A program made the translations under genes and the position numbers. Source: Dicyema japonicum (Eukaryota > Dicyemida > Rhombozoa > Dicyemidae). Taken from it: a stretch of 64,000 bases of DNA. The stretch is from contig RDEW01000003.1 of NCBI GenBank assembly GCA_011109175.1, forward strand, positions 731,643 through 795,642, given 5' to 3'. Positions 1-9,999 of the stretch are shown here, in pieces; position 1 is the first letter of the stretch, and each line of letters starts with the position of its first letter. A model generated the notes under the pieces. It was given only the letters and a program-made list of their open reading frames with translations, was not told the DNA's origin and ran no database searches.

Positions 1-84
1 AGACCAGCTTCAGCATATTTTCTCCTTCCATTGGAACCACTACAGACCGCCGTCAGGCATTTTTTGAAAATGATCGATGAAGAT

Positions 85-245
85 AGCGATCCATGAGGCG
101 AGATGGAGGCTGTTTCGACATCTACTTTGTCTGGATCTGGGGACCCTTCAAACGTGGCTAAAGTGGATTACTTTGTTATGGACATTCCGCTTTTTCCGAT
201 CGAACTAGACAACCCTTCTGGCGTGTTTTGGATACTATCATAAAA
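85..245 (+). mobile_element. LINE-A 3' tail fragment
   Basis: The stretch matches the start of the LINE-A tail (DPRWRLFGH...AMEDYF), here read as GEMEAV followed by TSTLSGSGDPSN in shifted frames, and it is closely similar in bases to the copy at 1.86-2.09 kb. There is no open frame. It is a dead 5'-truncated remnant. Confidence 0.55.
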
Positions 246-529
246 GAGAAGTTTCTTGTAAGGCTTGACATCAAACTCGTCTGGTTCTAGGTAAATTCAG
301 GTCACCAGGTTGGCAAGTTCCTAGATAGAAGAGGTCGAAATTTTAATTTTTTTATATTGGGTGATCCCGGCCTCTAAACAACCATCTCACTTTTGTTCGG
401 TGTTCGATCTGATGCGCCTCCTGTGCGTTTGTGTTACTTGTGGAAACTTTGGAGGTGTCATTTTTGAATAACAGGATTAATAAAGATTTACCAACTTTAT
501 TTAGCCAACAATAAAAAGTTAATATATTT

Positions 530-1378
530 AATAATCAACAACTTTCCTCAGGCAGGTTCGATTCTGGTTGCTTAAACAACTTTGAGAGCGCCTGTCCAAT
601 TGAACCCTCTGCCCATGTGGCATCTCCGGGCTCTGCCTCCTATACTCCAGTGTCAGGCTCTCTAGGGTTAGTTTTAATACAGTGGAATGTAGATAGGCTC
701 TGTCTGTCTCCAAGCAATCTTGGTACAGATCTGCTCCCTCCATATACTTGGTGGTCTGGCTCGTCCGTCAATTCCTCATAGGTGATCTGTGGTGCACACA
801 GCACTAGGGAGATGTAACCCAGTGACCCTACTGGCTTAGCCTCTACCGCATAAGCCACAGCTTTATTGATGCAGATTAACAATACTCCGTTAACCATACT
901 ATGAGGAATCTTGCGTGAAAATCTACGGTCCTCAATTGGGACATTTTCTGCTGCAACGAGATTCTGCGCAAAGACCTCACAAACATGCTTGAACTGCAAC
1001 GTATCACAGCTCTGGTGCTCGTGCTCTCTTTGACAGTTGTGGTTATCTGGTCCCTGCCACTTTAGACCAGTACCCTCTTTGCCTACAACCAGTTTCTTGA
1101 GTTCAATCACAGATATAGCAGTACTGAATCTGTCACTGCAGAGCTCCGCCAAATATGGCCAGCCATTCCAGGGCATTCGGGATAGCCTGCTACGTACCTC
1201 CAGGACTACCTGCCACGCCCATTCTTTCGGGCCAGCTGCCACAAAACTCTCGGATATAGCAAGAATTATATTCTTACTATCTGGTAACGCAAGTGACCCT
1301 TCTCCTATTTTCTTTTCAACATTTTTACCAACTCGAGTGAGTTTTTACGCCACCGAATCGAACGCACGTTGCATGTAA
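530..1378 (-). mobile_element. Copy 1 of an unidentified protein-coding repeat (about 200 aa open frame)
   Basis: An uninterrupted minus-strand frame runs from about 1.33 kb to 0.64 kb. It begins around GEGSLALPDSKN and AGPKEWAWQVVLEV and contains GKEGTGLKWQGPDN, REHEHQSCDTLQ and KAVAYAVEAKPVGSL. A second copy lies on the same strand at 28.9-29.56 kb with mostly the same residues, so the unit is a dispersed repeat and not a single-copy gene. I do not recognise the family. It has no RT, nuclease or DDE motif, no clear signal peptide and no membrane segment. It could be a transposon accessory ORF or a multigene family specific to the lineage. Its open state over about 230 codons suggests recent origin or selection. 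Confidence 0.5.
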
Positions 1379-1379
1379 T

Positions 1380-1850
1380 CATAAAATATAAATTATTATT
1401 TAAATAATTTTTAAATTTTATTTTCTAAAAATATGTTTTTCAGCACGTTGCTTCTTGTGGTGGTTTGGTTTTATTAGAAAATCTTGCTTATTTTTGTTAA
1501 CAAATGCATAAATTCAATGATGTCTGGAATTGCCGTATGATTAGTTGATTACTATCTACACTCTCTGAGAATTATGCATTTTGGTAGAGTTTAACAAAAT
1601 GTTTCCTATTACATAATGTATGTCGTGCAGGCCATCACAAACCAAGCATTTTCCCCTAGAGAAGGGGAAGACAGTCCAGACGTTTCTATCTCAACGATCC
1701 ATGCCCACCGTTCCAGAGATGACGAGAATCCAACCGCCTCAAGAGAGCGCTTCACAACCCCGTTGATAATGGCATACCTCGGGAACCGGTTACTTTTAAG
1801 AAGGCACGATAGCGGATGAAGCCTGCCGACCGACATTCTTTAAAAGGGAT
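1380..1850. other. No gene seen
   Basis: AT-rich spacer. The short open frames on both strands at 1.61-1.84 kb are antiparallel shadows of each other and resemble nothing I recognise. Confidence 0.4.
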
Positions 1851-1851
1851 C

Positions 1852-2095
1852 GAGGAGCAAATCGATTTATCGCGAGATCCTAGAGGCGAAATGGAGGCTG
1901 TTTAGACATATACTTCGTCTGGACCTGATGACCCGCTCAAACGTAGCTATGGAGGACTAATGTGTAATGGACGCTCCGCTTTTTGAGGTCGAACTAAGAC
2001 AACTTTACCGACCATCCTTGATGAAGACCTTAAGGAAATCGGGAGAAGCCTCAATGACGGAAAAGATCTTGACAGACTGCGAAATATGTAAGTAA
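1852..2095 (+). mobile_element. LINE-A 3' tail fragment
   Basis: Frames read DPRGEMEAV, then TTLPTILDEDLKEIGRSL and DGKDLDRLRNM, which is the LINE-A tail (TLP..L..DL....+L..G.DLD.LR). At least one stop and a frame change interrupt it. It ends in a short AAGT repeat at about 2.09-2.10 kb, a typical simple-repeat LINE end. Confidence 0.7.
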
Positions 2096-2324
2096 GTAAG
2101 TACTAGTAGTTTAATGGTCGATCAATCGTCCTCTCTAATAATAAATAAATCAGAAATAATTTTGGATTCACGTGTAGATAAATTTGCCTTATCAGGCCTC
2201 TCAATGACATGTAATACTGCATTTTACGAGGAGCCGTATTATCTATTGCTCCTCCCAGTCAAGACACCCAATTAGAAAAAGTTGAAGAATAAATATCCGA
2301 AATTGTAAATTATAAGACTGGGAA

Positions 2325-2518
2325 CGAGGTTTAACGCAGTCCGACTAATAAATAGAGAAAAAAGAACTAAACACATTACCTGCATGGCAATCGAGTTGGC
2401 AGAGGTTATCACAAAAACGTTAAATAAAGCTTTGAAGAAAGACTACGAACTAGATATTGGTAGCGGGTTGATTCATTCACCTACCGAAGCCAAGAAAACT
2501 AAAAGGACCTACATATAA
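2325..2518 (+). other. Short coding-like stretch, unidentified
   Basis: One plus frame stays open for about 60 codons and is unusually lysine-, glutamate- and leucine-rich for this spacer (RFNAVRLINREKR, then AIELAEVITKTLNKALKK, then IHSPTEAKKTKRTYI before a stop). It has no start codon at its upstream end and may be an exon or a retroelement remnant. I cannot name it. Confidence 0.25.
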
Positions 2519-2529
2519 TCTGGAGGTCA

Positions 2530-3425
2530 ATTATTATATTAACGACATTACGGAAAACATTATCCCTTAATGATGTCCAATTAATTTATGAACATTATCA
2601 TCCTATGAGGTTCTTAATTTCCAAAGAAATGTCCACGCATTCCAGTATATAGTTAGCCATCGACTCGTTTTCTTCGTTTGGTCTGTCCGTATATATTTAT
2701 ATCCACGAAATATAATGGGACTATTTTTAGCGAGTTTGACCTCGTAGATAAGTGCACTATCAATGGTTTTTATTCTGCACATTCATATCCGAGGCTAATG
2801 TTGAATCCACTTGAATCTCACAAACTTGTTCGCAGTAATAATCTACATGGAATGTTCCTGAGTCTCTTAGTCCTTCTTAATTATATATTGACGACACATG
2901 TACAGCCACCTCATTATGCCTTCGTAGGTAATCGCTGTTTAGCATACGACCACAGTTTTTCGCAAAGTGGTCGACACTTTTCCTGGAAGAATTACAGAGC
3001 TATAACTGATATGGCTCCTCGGAAAGTGCGAATATTATTATTATTAAATGACTAGTAACGCAAAATACTGCATTTATTCTTATTGAGCAATGATATCCTC
3101 TGATTCTCTTGGAGATAACGATTCAAACGGATTCATCAATTAATTCCACTGGAACACCATTTCGTTCCATGGTGACGTGTTCTAAGAATCGCTTGGATTC
3201 ATTAGTTATGATTGAGCTGTGCTTAACAAGCTAGGGGTTAAATAAATAAGATTTCAATATTAGGTTTTTTTAAACCTTTTTCCAACTCCCAACAGAGTCG
3301 TCAGAGATCAGAGATATGAGCATTTGAAAGTCAAGCTGCTTAAGCAGAGAGTCGTCTGTAATATAAATATGAGAGGCTTCTGAACCAATAAACCAACACC
3401 GACATTCCTGTTAGTCACTGGAAGT
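2530..3425. other. No gene seen
   Basis: The 125-codon open frame at 2.68-3.06 kb has no recognisable motif. I treat it as chance or as a decayed exon. Confidence 0.35.
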
Positions 3426-3429
3426 TGCG

Positions 3430-3650
3430 AATGAAGTGGTGCTTGAATCAATGCCCTCCCGTGGCGGGTATCACATTGACAGCGATAAATTCTGCATCAG
3501 TATCTCCAGCAGGCCTGGACTGAAGATTTGCTAACTCAAATTCGGAGCGGAAGTACTGTCATAGACATCACGCCCTTTCTTTCCGAAGAATTGCTGGACG
3601 ATTCCAGAGACATAAGTCAATCTGTGTAAAAGGAAGAGTCTGTAATACTT
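3430..3650 (+). mobile_element. RT-D tail fragment (zinc-knuckle part)
   Basis: The frame reads HIDSDKFCISISSRPGLKIC, which parallels LDDDTLRIGTSTRLGLEIC of the copy at 59.7 kb. The nucleotide match to that copy is clear in the opposite orientation. The nuclease part is missing or unreadable. Confidence 0.5.
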
Positions 3651-4089
3651 ATGAAATAATCATCGGGTTTATACGTTGACATAACGTGATATACAGAGGC
3701 CACGAACACAGAAAATCTCATTTTATATATAGAAAAATTAATAGCTTGTAGTCACTTAGCTGGGTTACTATTATGTACGTTCTATTGTAATTTACTGGAA
3801 TCGAAACCTAACTATTAATCTAACAACTAAGATGCTTAAACTTTAAATAAGGCAAAATTTTTAACAAAATAAAAATGTTAAAACTTAGAAACTATCATAG
3901 GAGTGTCATCCACTTAACCAACAAAAATTATAGTAGGATTATTAATTAAAGTCAAATTGTGACTATTTTAAATAAATTTAATACATATATAATTTAAAAA
4001 TTGTTTTATAATATGGCGAACCTATGAATACACATATATTAATCGGCATGCGCTTTCCTCGTTCTTGTGGTTGACTGCTTGTGTTCATT

Positions 4090-4470
4090 TTACTGTATAC
4101 GAGTTCCCTCGGAGTATGGCTATTCCAATCTTTTGTCTTAGCCATAAGCACTCTCGTATATTCCTTTTCTTTCCGGCAATCAATCCTCCGAGTTCTCGCA
4201 AGAACTCAGCCGTCATTGGACCAACGGCTCCCGATGATTCGGTCGCAACAGGAGTAAATCGGTAGCGATCCCCGAGGCAAGAATATTTTTTGATTTTGTA
4301 GGTTCCTCGCAGTCCAAGCAGCTGCTCCAGGTGTCTGAACCGATTTGAAAATATTCGTGCTTGAGAACGTGTCTACACAAGTTGCTTCCTAGACCAAAGA
4401 TCTTCCAGACGTGAAGGGGAAAAGGATCATCCCGTCAGGTCTCTTTCCATTTTACTCTATTCGTCTGTTG
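4090..4470 (-). mobile_element. RT-D C-terminal nuclease-tail fragment
   Basis: The minus strand reads GKRPDGMILFPFTSGR, an in-frame stop where the paralogues have VW, then [10 protein letters not shown], then further on AVGPMTAEFLRELGG and LRQKIGIAIL. This is the PD-(D/E)XK-like tail that follows the reverse transcriptase in this family, with the PD and (W)D/EATC residues visible. It is a close relative of the plus-strand copy at 61.2-61.6 kb. No RT domain remains. Confidence 0.75.
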
Positions 4471-4689
4471 TATTGTCAAACATTATATAATTGGATTCAT
4501 CAAATAGTGCAGAAGGTTGTTATCAAAATGTCTAATATATATTTTATATTTTGTTAACCTATGAATATGGATTATTTTTCACTATTTGATTTCTCCCTAT
4601 TAATATTCTTTTGGCTATATTTCTTTTCAGTCTGTTTGTTCGAATTGTTATGGTCTGCATCATGTCAAGAATATTTTTAGTAATTCAAT

Positions 4690-4850
4690 TATTATTATTA
4701 AGGCACTTTTACGAAAGCTAGCATGTTTATAGTAACGCATGGGGAACACTCAAAACAATATTTAGAGTTAATCTCCTCTGTCGAATGCAATCGATCTCAA
4801 ATTGTCTGCTTGTCCGCAGTTTTGAGCTTTTTTTTCACCTGGTTTATATC
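4690..4850 (-). mobile_element. LINE-A 3' end fragment
   Basis: The bases match the extreme 3' end of the LINE-A copy at 39.36-39.54 kb (ACGAAAGC, then AACACTCAAA, then CCTCTGTCGAATGC). It has only the last codons and the 3' untranslated end. Confidence 0.65.
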
Positions 4851-4854
4851 AGTA

Positions 4855-6390
4855 ATCCAATAAAATATATAATTCGAAGAGAAAAATAACATTTACTTCA
4901 TTTTTTTCGAACTATATTGAATCTTCACTATCGATTTTTATTGTTTGAGCATTGATTTCGTTGCATAACCTATTTCATCTTTATCCTGGCTACCTTTTTG
5001 ATTTTATACAAATTATTATCGACGATTTTTCTGTACTAAAAATATATATAATTCATACTTTTTATAAAGGAGATAACCTTTCATTGTAATCAGCTACAAA
5101 GTCTGCCGCGTCTTGCCCGGGTTACTCATCTAGTGCTGGTAACATTTCACCTTTCAAAAGACATGTCACCTCCTGTTATTCAATCAATATTAATTGATTT
5201 TGAATCAAAGAATTTATTTTTTTAAAGCTATATTTAATTGACTCGACTCATGTTGACTATTTTAACCTAACCTGAACGTGCCTTAATCTGTTATAAAAAA
5301 TTAAATAAACCTCGATTGGATGTTTGACAAAAATTGAGTAATTTGACTTAGCTCTTCATATGGAGATTCAAATCTTCTCAACATTAGCCATGGATTAGTT
5401 CCATAATCATTTAAAACGGGTATTTAAATTCATTAACTTGCATTTGAGAAATCATCCTTTTGGTTATATAATTCCTGAAAATTTTTTTTCTGTGTCTGAG
5501 GATTTCATCAATTATAATATTTACTTACTGATTCTCATCAACTACATTTTTACCTGAAATAGAAAAATAATTGAATAAATTTTCTTCAGATATGTGTGTT
5601 TTTTTGATCGAATGTGTGTCAGGTGTTTTTTTGAAGTTCTTAATAATACTCTAGACATCGGTTTTGTAACACTTTCAGTTAATATTGAATTCCATATTTC
5701 ATAACGTTAGCCTTTTTTGTATATGATGATTACATTTTTGACATCCAAGATATTGATGGCCATAAAATTATTTTATGGAGTTATGGCTACTGGTTCCTGG
5801 ATGTTCTTTTTCTTTGAATTTTTTTAGACAGTTTGATTGTATCATTAAATTAATTATAAATTCTTAACAATTCTGAAATATGAATATTCTTGAATTCGGT
5901 CTGTTATCCCATTGAAAACTTATGTCTCAAATGTCTTCCTCCTCGTAGCAGGCACAGCATGTTCAACCGCTGACTGTGGGGAAATGTCCGCTCCCGTGTG
6001 AAAAGCAGCCCTGCCATCGATCCCCATATTCACTCGGAAAGCCAGGAGGACCGAGTCGCGAACGACCAGCCTGAGTTTTTCCAAGCCTTTGACATCTCTA
6101 AAATAAATTCCAATAGAAGGTTTATTTGAGAAGAGTCACTGAACCACGCGTGAGACATCCTCATATTCGTCAATTCCTTTAATGCTTATATTTATTTCTC
6201 TCAGGACTAATAATAATTCCTATGGATAAAATCATTTATAACATAATGAACTCAAATCATTTTCTCCATAAAGATATTATTTTAATCCTTATCGATATGT
6301 GTGAAAGAACCACATCAGCTAGTTCAACCAAAAAGATGTAGTCTCGATATTTTCTCTTTGTGTGGATATCTTGAAGCTTCTCATATTATA
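4855..6390. other. Mostly empty, AT-rich
   Basis: No convincing gene. A less AT-rich patch at 5.93-6.12 kb (minus strand) reads GLEKLRLVVRDSVLLAF, then GIDGRAAFHTGADIS, and could be a decayed part of the LINE that follows. Confidence 0.4.
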
Positions 6391-6484
6391 ATGTAGAAGG
6401 ATCTTTCTCTAAGGATCCATTTCATCAGTACGGCTGGAAGAAATCAAAAAGTTCATTTTTTCAAAGTTATAAACTGGACCATGT

Positions 6485-6680
6485 GGTAGGTATATTGGTT
6501 AAAATTGTAGAAAAATGTGTAACTTTCTGAAAAGAGCCTTAATTGGGTGGATTGGGAGGATCCGAATCAGAGAAGTGAGCTGGTGTAATAAGGATAATCC
6601 TTTTGAATCTGCTGGATGTGATTTAAACCAGGCTGAATAATCAGCATTAAAATCTCCACACAATATCAGGTTTCCGAGCT
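6485..6680. repeat. Left copy of a 196-bp direct repeat (target-site duplication)
   Basis: Its sequence recurs at 7,395-7,590 with only about nine differences. Both copies encode the GDFNADYSAWF part of the endonuclease on the minus strand. They bracket a truncated LINE-B insertion exactly. Confidence 0.85.
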
Positions 6681-7394
6681 GGAATGAATGAATGAAAAAT
6701 TTTTATTAGGCAAAAACAAATAGTTAGAAATTAGGGAAGAACTAAACTAAGTACCCTTTCACCTCCTTGCGGCAGCGTTTTCGTGGCATCTTTTTGTCTT
6801 CCCCGTGCCTCCTTCTTTATCACATTTTCAGAATTTTTCTGATCTTCCTCGGGGTCCCTAAAATCAGGGTATCCTCTTTCGGGCAGCGGCGCTCTATAAC
6901 ACAATCCGAGGGAATGCCGTATTGCCCGCCGCCGAACTTCCTCAAGTTGGTGAGGCACTTTTCGCGTTCCTCACTGCAATACCAGGAGTGCGCACCATAA
7001 GTGAGCATAGGCAGCACCATGTCGTTGAACACTTTGGCCCAGGCATCGCGACTCAGCTGAAAAGCCCTCAACGCTCCTAGTCTTTGCACAGCCCGCCTCT
7101 TAACGAGGGGGTGTGCTCCTCGAAACTACACTTGGAGTTGAATGTCACTCCAAGGTAGCTCGTCCGCCCAGTAACCTCTATACGTACCCCATAGATGGTT
7201 ACTTTAGGTATTAAATTATTAGACCGCTTAGGGCGGCCAAAAACTAATAACTTGCATTTCTCAGGTCTCAGCCTAAGTTCTCTGCTCCCACACCAGCGTA
7301 TGATTTCATTGACAGCTACTTGAATCCTCCGACACGCTACATCTGGTTTCCACGAGTGATCCCAGAGTACTATGTCGTCGGCCGGGTGGGGGTC
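6681..7394 (-). mobile_element. 5'-truncated LINE-B insertion (end of RT and C-terminus)
   Basis: The minus strand starts at PADDIVLWD, the RT active-site motif, and continues IIRWCGSRELRLRPEKC, YGVRIEVTGRTSYLGVTF, then after a single-base frameshift RLGALRAFQLSRDAWAKVF and VLPMLTYGAHSWYCSEER. It ends in an AATAAA-like stretch and an ATTC simple repeat (GAATGAATGAATG on plus) directly against the target repeat. It has one frameshift in about 230 codons, so it is a fairly young, dead-on-arrival copy. The type is R1/Jockey-like, judged by the RT tail. Confidence 0.85.
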
Positions 7395-7590
7395 GGTAGG
7401 TATATAGGTTAAAGTTCTAGAAAAATGTGTAACTTTCTCAAAAGAGCCTTAATTGGGTGGATTGGGATGATCCGAATCAGAGAAGTGAGCTGGTGTAATA
7501 AGGATAATCCTTTTGAATCTGAAGGATGTGATTTAAACCAGGCTGAATAATCAGCTTTAAAATCTTCACACAATATCAGGTTTCCGAGCT
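7395..7590. repeat. Right copy of the 196-bp direct repeat
   Basis: Partner of 6,485-6,680. It continues without a break into the rest of the endonuclease domain, so this side shows the uninterrupted target. Confidence 0.85.
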
Positions 7591-7685
7591 TGTTTAACTT
7601 GGTTAGGTTTAGAGAGAATCTTTTTGGGCAAGAAGATGGAGGAAGGACGTTGATGCTTGTAATGTTGAGAGTTTCGAATTCATTT

Positions 7686-8010
7686 TTAATAATAATAAAG
7701 CCTTTTCACGAGAGCCATAGTATTTATAGCTCTGCATAGGCAGGACACACACTTTATTTAAGTGAAGAACAGTTAATTTTAACTAATCGTAGAACCAAGG
7801 AATGATTTTCACTTCTTTTTTTCTTTTTCTTATGTGAGTTTTTTTTCTAGACAATCCAATTCCGCAGTGAGTATCCACTGATGACGGCGTCACTCGTTAA
7901 ACCCTTTCTGCATTGTAGAACCTTCCACCAGGTGAACAGCAGCAAGATTCGAACCCGTAGCCTAAGCCATTTAAGCCTGACACCTAACCACTATGCCACA
8001 CGGCTATGCC
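7686..8010 (-). mobile_element. SINE with tRNA-like head and LINE-A-like tail
   Basis: The minus strand begins GGCATAGCCGTGTGGCATAG, giving an A-box-like TGGCATAGTGGT, and about 50 bases later a B-box-like GGTTCGAATCT, the two internal pol III promoter elements of tRNA genes. The last about 55 bases (...TATGGCTCTCGTGAAAAGGC) match the 3' end of LINE-A at 39.4 and 47.3 kb. A CATTT repeat at 7,681-7,685 and 8,011-8,015 is the target duplication. The insertion splits a LINE-B endonuclease frame between GASITN and EFETLN. Length is about 325 bp. Transcription by pol III and mobilisation by LINE-A are inferred from this architecture. Confidence 0.8.
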
Positions 8011-8329
8011 CATTTGTAATTGATGCACCAAATATTTTTGTAGTCCCATCGTTTATTAGTGATTGTCCGTAAATCGAATGTTATCTCTTATAATGATGAG
8101 GAAACCCCTACCACGACGGTTTGAGCGGTCCATACGGATGCAGTGGTATCCTGGAAAATGGGGGGTGGGTGATGATGGAGTAAGTCTGCTTTCTTGAAGT
8201 AAAATCAGGTCAATGTTCAGTTCTTTAATGAAAGACCGAATTTTGCTTTTAAATCCGTTGATGTTTATCTGTAGAATTGAGGTGGAGGTCCTAAATTAAG
8301 TTCAATGTCACCGGCGATAATTATCAGAA

Positions 8330-8480
8330 ACCCATTCAGCCGAGGGGGATTAAAAAAGGGAAAGGCCGTCATCCGAAGATTCCTTCTTCGGATGGGAGGT
8401 AGTTAATGGTACTTTTCCGCGGTGCATTAAGTGCACCCTGAGCGCCTCCCAAACTTTCATAACTAGTCGACCACATGACG
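8330..8480 (+). repeat. Possible F1-related repeat fragment
   Basis: It contains GTGCATTAAGTGCACC, then GAGCGCCTCC, then CATGACGCCACG, an arrangement shared with 12.26-12.47 kb and loosely with the F1 SINE-like copies. Borders are not visible. Confidence 0.4.
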
Positions 8481-8499
8481 CCACGTTTTAAACACATTA

Positions 8500-9670
8500 A
8501 TTCAAAATAAATAACATAAATAAAAAATTATATTAATTTTTTATTTATTTTTGAGCCATGTGTTTTAGACTCATGCATTAAATTATTTATAGAAAAAGCA
8601 AACTTCAATCTATATTTACCTTTTTAGTCACCATTTCTCAATCCAATTGAGAATGTATTCAGCACGTGGATAAACTATTTTCCAGAGGAGGGCCTGAAAT
8701 TATAAAAGAAGGTAGTTTTTTACCCTTAAAGATTGGTGACACTATAGAAAGTCACGTTAATGGTCGGGAAACCCTATAAATTAAATTTTAGTGAGGAAAA
8801 TATTTTAAATCCCAAGACAGTCTTCTCTTTGATTTTTTAGGTCAATGATATCGAAAGTGAGGAATGAACGTCGGAAACAGAATGTTATCCAAAAGATTTT
8901 ACTGGCAGTAGTGAGGGGAAACTCCAATTCCTTGGTTTTGTCTTGTTTTTTTAAATGCAATATTCAATTTACTAAATAAATACAATATTGAATTTTCTTT
9001 TCTAGAAACTGTCTATGTTGAAATATTAATTCTTAGATTGACAATTAACACGTGGTTGTATGTTTATTCAGTCAATTATTTCCAGAGATGCTATAATCCA
9101 GCAATGAGTCGTTAGTCACTTTGAAATTTATCTATGGGAATCTGACACTAAAGGTTGTAATGAGCCAATATATTTTTACGCTTTTTTGAAGTTTCTCGTT
9201 GTACTGCGTCGATATTCCATGTTTATTAAAAACTTGGTTAGTCTTTAGAGTCTTTTGGAGCACAACAGATTGAATGCAATGACTCTTTCATCCATCTTGA
9301 TTGTCATTCAATGTTGAATATTTTCATCCTAAGAGACATATCAATGTGTCTTCACTAAAAAACTAATCTTAAAACTCTAGTCGGTTCACATTGATTTTTA
9401 TCCTCCTCTTTGTCGCATTCTTTGAAAATGACGTTTGTAGTCTCAGTCTCGTTTGAACATTTGTAGTCTCATATTTGGTAATTATATGTTGATATCAGCC
9501 CCATGTGCCATATTGAATACGTGTACGTGTTTCCTTCGAATTTCCTTTGATTTCTATTTCTAAAACTAGCCAGTTCTTGATTTCCTATTGGGAGTTTTGA
9601 GTTGTTTAACCAAAATAGTTTTCATGTGTGTTAAGAGTATTTAAGCCTCTCAAATGAAATTGAATCATTT
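8500..9670. other. No gene seen
   Basis: AT-rich spacer without motif-bearing frames on either strand. Confidence 0.4.
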
Positions 9671-9675
9671 GAAAA

Positions 9676-9997
9676 TAGCCACATGGTGCCACGTGGTGCT
9701 TCGTGTCTAATTGTTGAAGTTTCTGTTTGTTCTCCTGTTCCTTCTCTCTTCCTATTAGAGTGGCGTCATGTGATCCACTGTTTAGGTGTCGCCCAGTGCC
9801 TGGCTGGCACGAAAAAGGATCATTTGCTCTCCTCCACTCCACTGGAGGGGTTTCAACAACTGCAACTATAGACGTCTATTACCCTTTATGCTGATTCCGG
9901 ATGGACTCTGTTTCTGTAGAAGTAGTAACTGGATGCACTTAATTAGTTGTTTACTTTAACTTCTTTCTCGGTGTATTTAGGGATAATAAATAAATGA
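9676..9997 (+). mobile_element. F1 SINE-like interspersed repeat
   Basis: About 320 bp starting near TAGCCACATGGTGCC and ending GTGTATTTAGGGATAATAAA with an A-rich TAAA tail. It is the longest copy of a family seen five times on both strands in this window. It has no open frame. The compact size, fixed 3' end and A/T-repeat tail suggest a SINE, but I see no clear tRNA head. Confidence 0.75.
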
Positions 9998-9999
9998 AA

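Larger units (their letters stand above)
6400..8300 (-). mobile_element. LINE-B copy, endonuclease (EEP) part, twice interrupted
   Basis: Reading the minus strand from 8.29 kb gives ELNIDLILLQESRLTP, SPTPHFPGYHCIRMDRSN, GRGFLIIIRDNI, then after the SINE NEFETLNITSINVLPPS, then LILCGDFNADYSAWF and SKGLSLLHQLTSLI. These are the apurinic endonuclease motifs of LINE ORF2 (LLQE, GDFNA). The frame is split by a SINE at 7,686-8,010 and by a 5'-truncated LINE insertion at 6,681-7,394, which is flanked by two copies of 196 bp of this domain. A few stops show it is dead. Confidence 0.8.

Noticed and set aside
1037-1378. Plus-strand frame of 113 codons
   Set aside because: It is the antiparallel shadow of the minus-strand repeat ORF, whose residues, not these, are conserved with the second copy.
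7881-8072. A functional tRNA gene at 7.92-8.01 kb
   Set aside because: The acceptor and anticodon arms do not pair convincingly, and the sequence continues into a LINE-A-like tail with a target duplication, so it is a SINE head.
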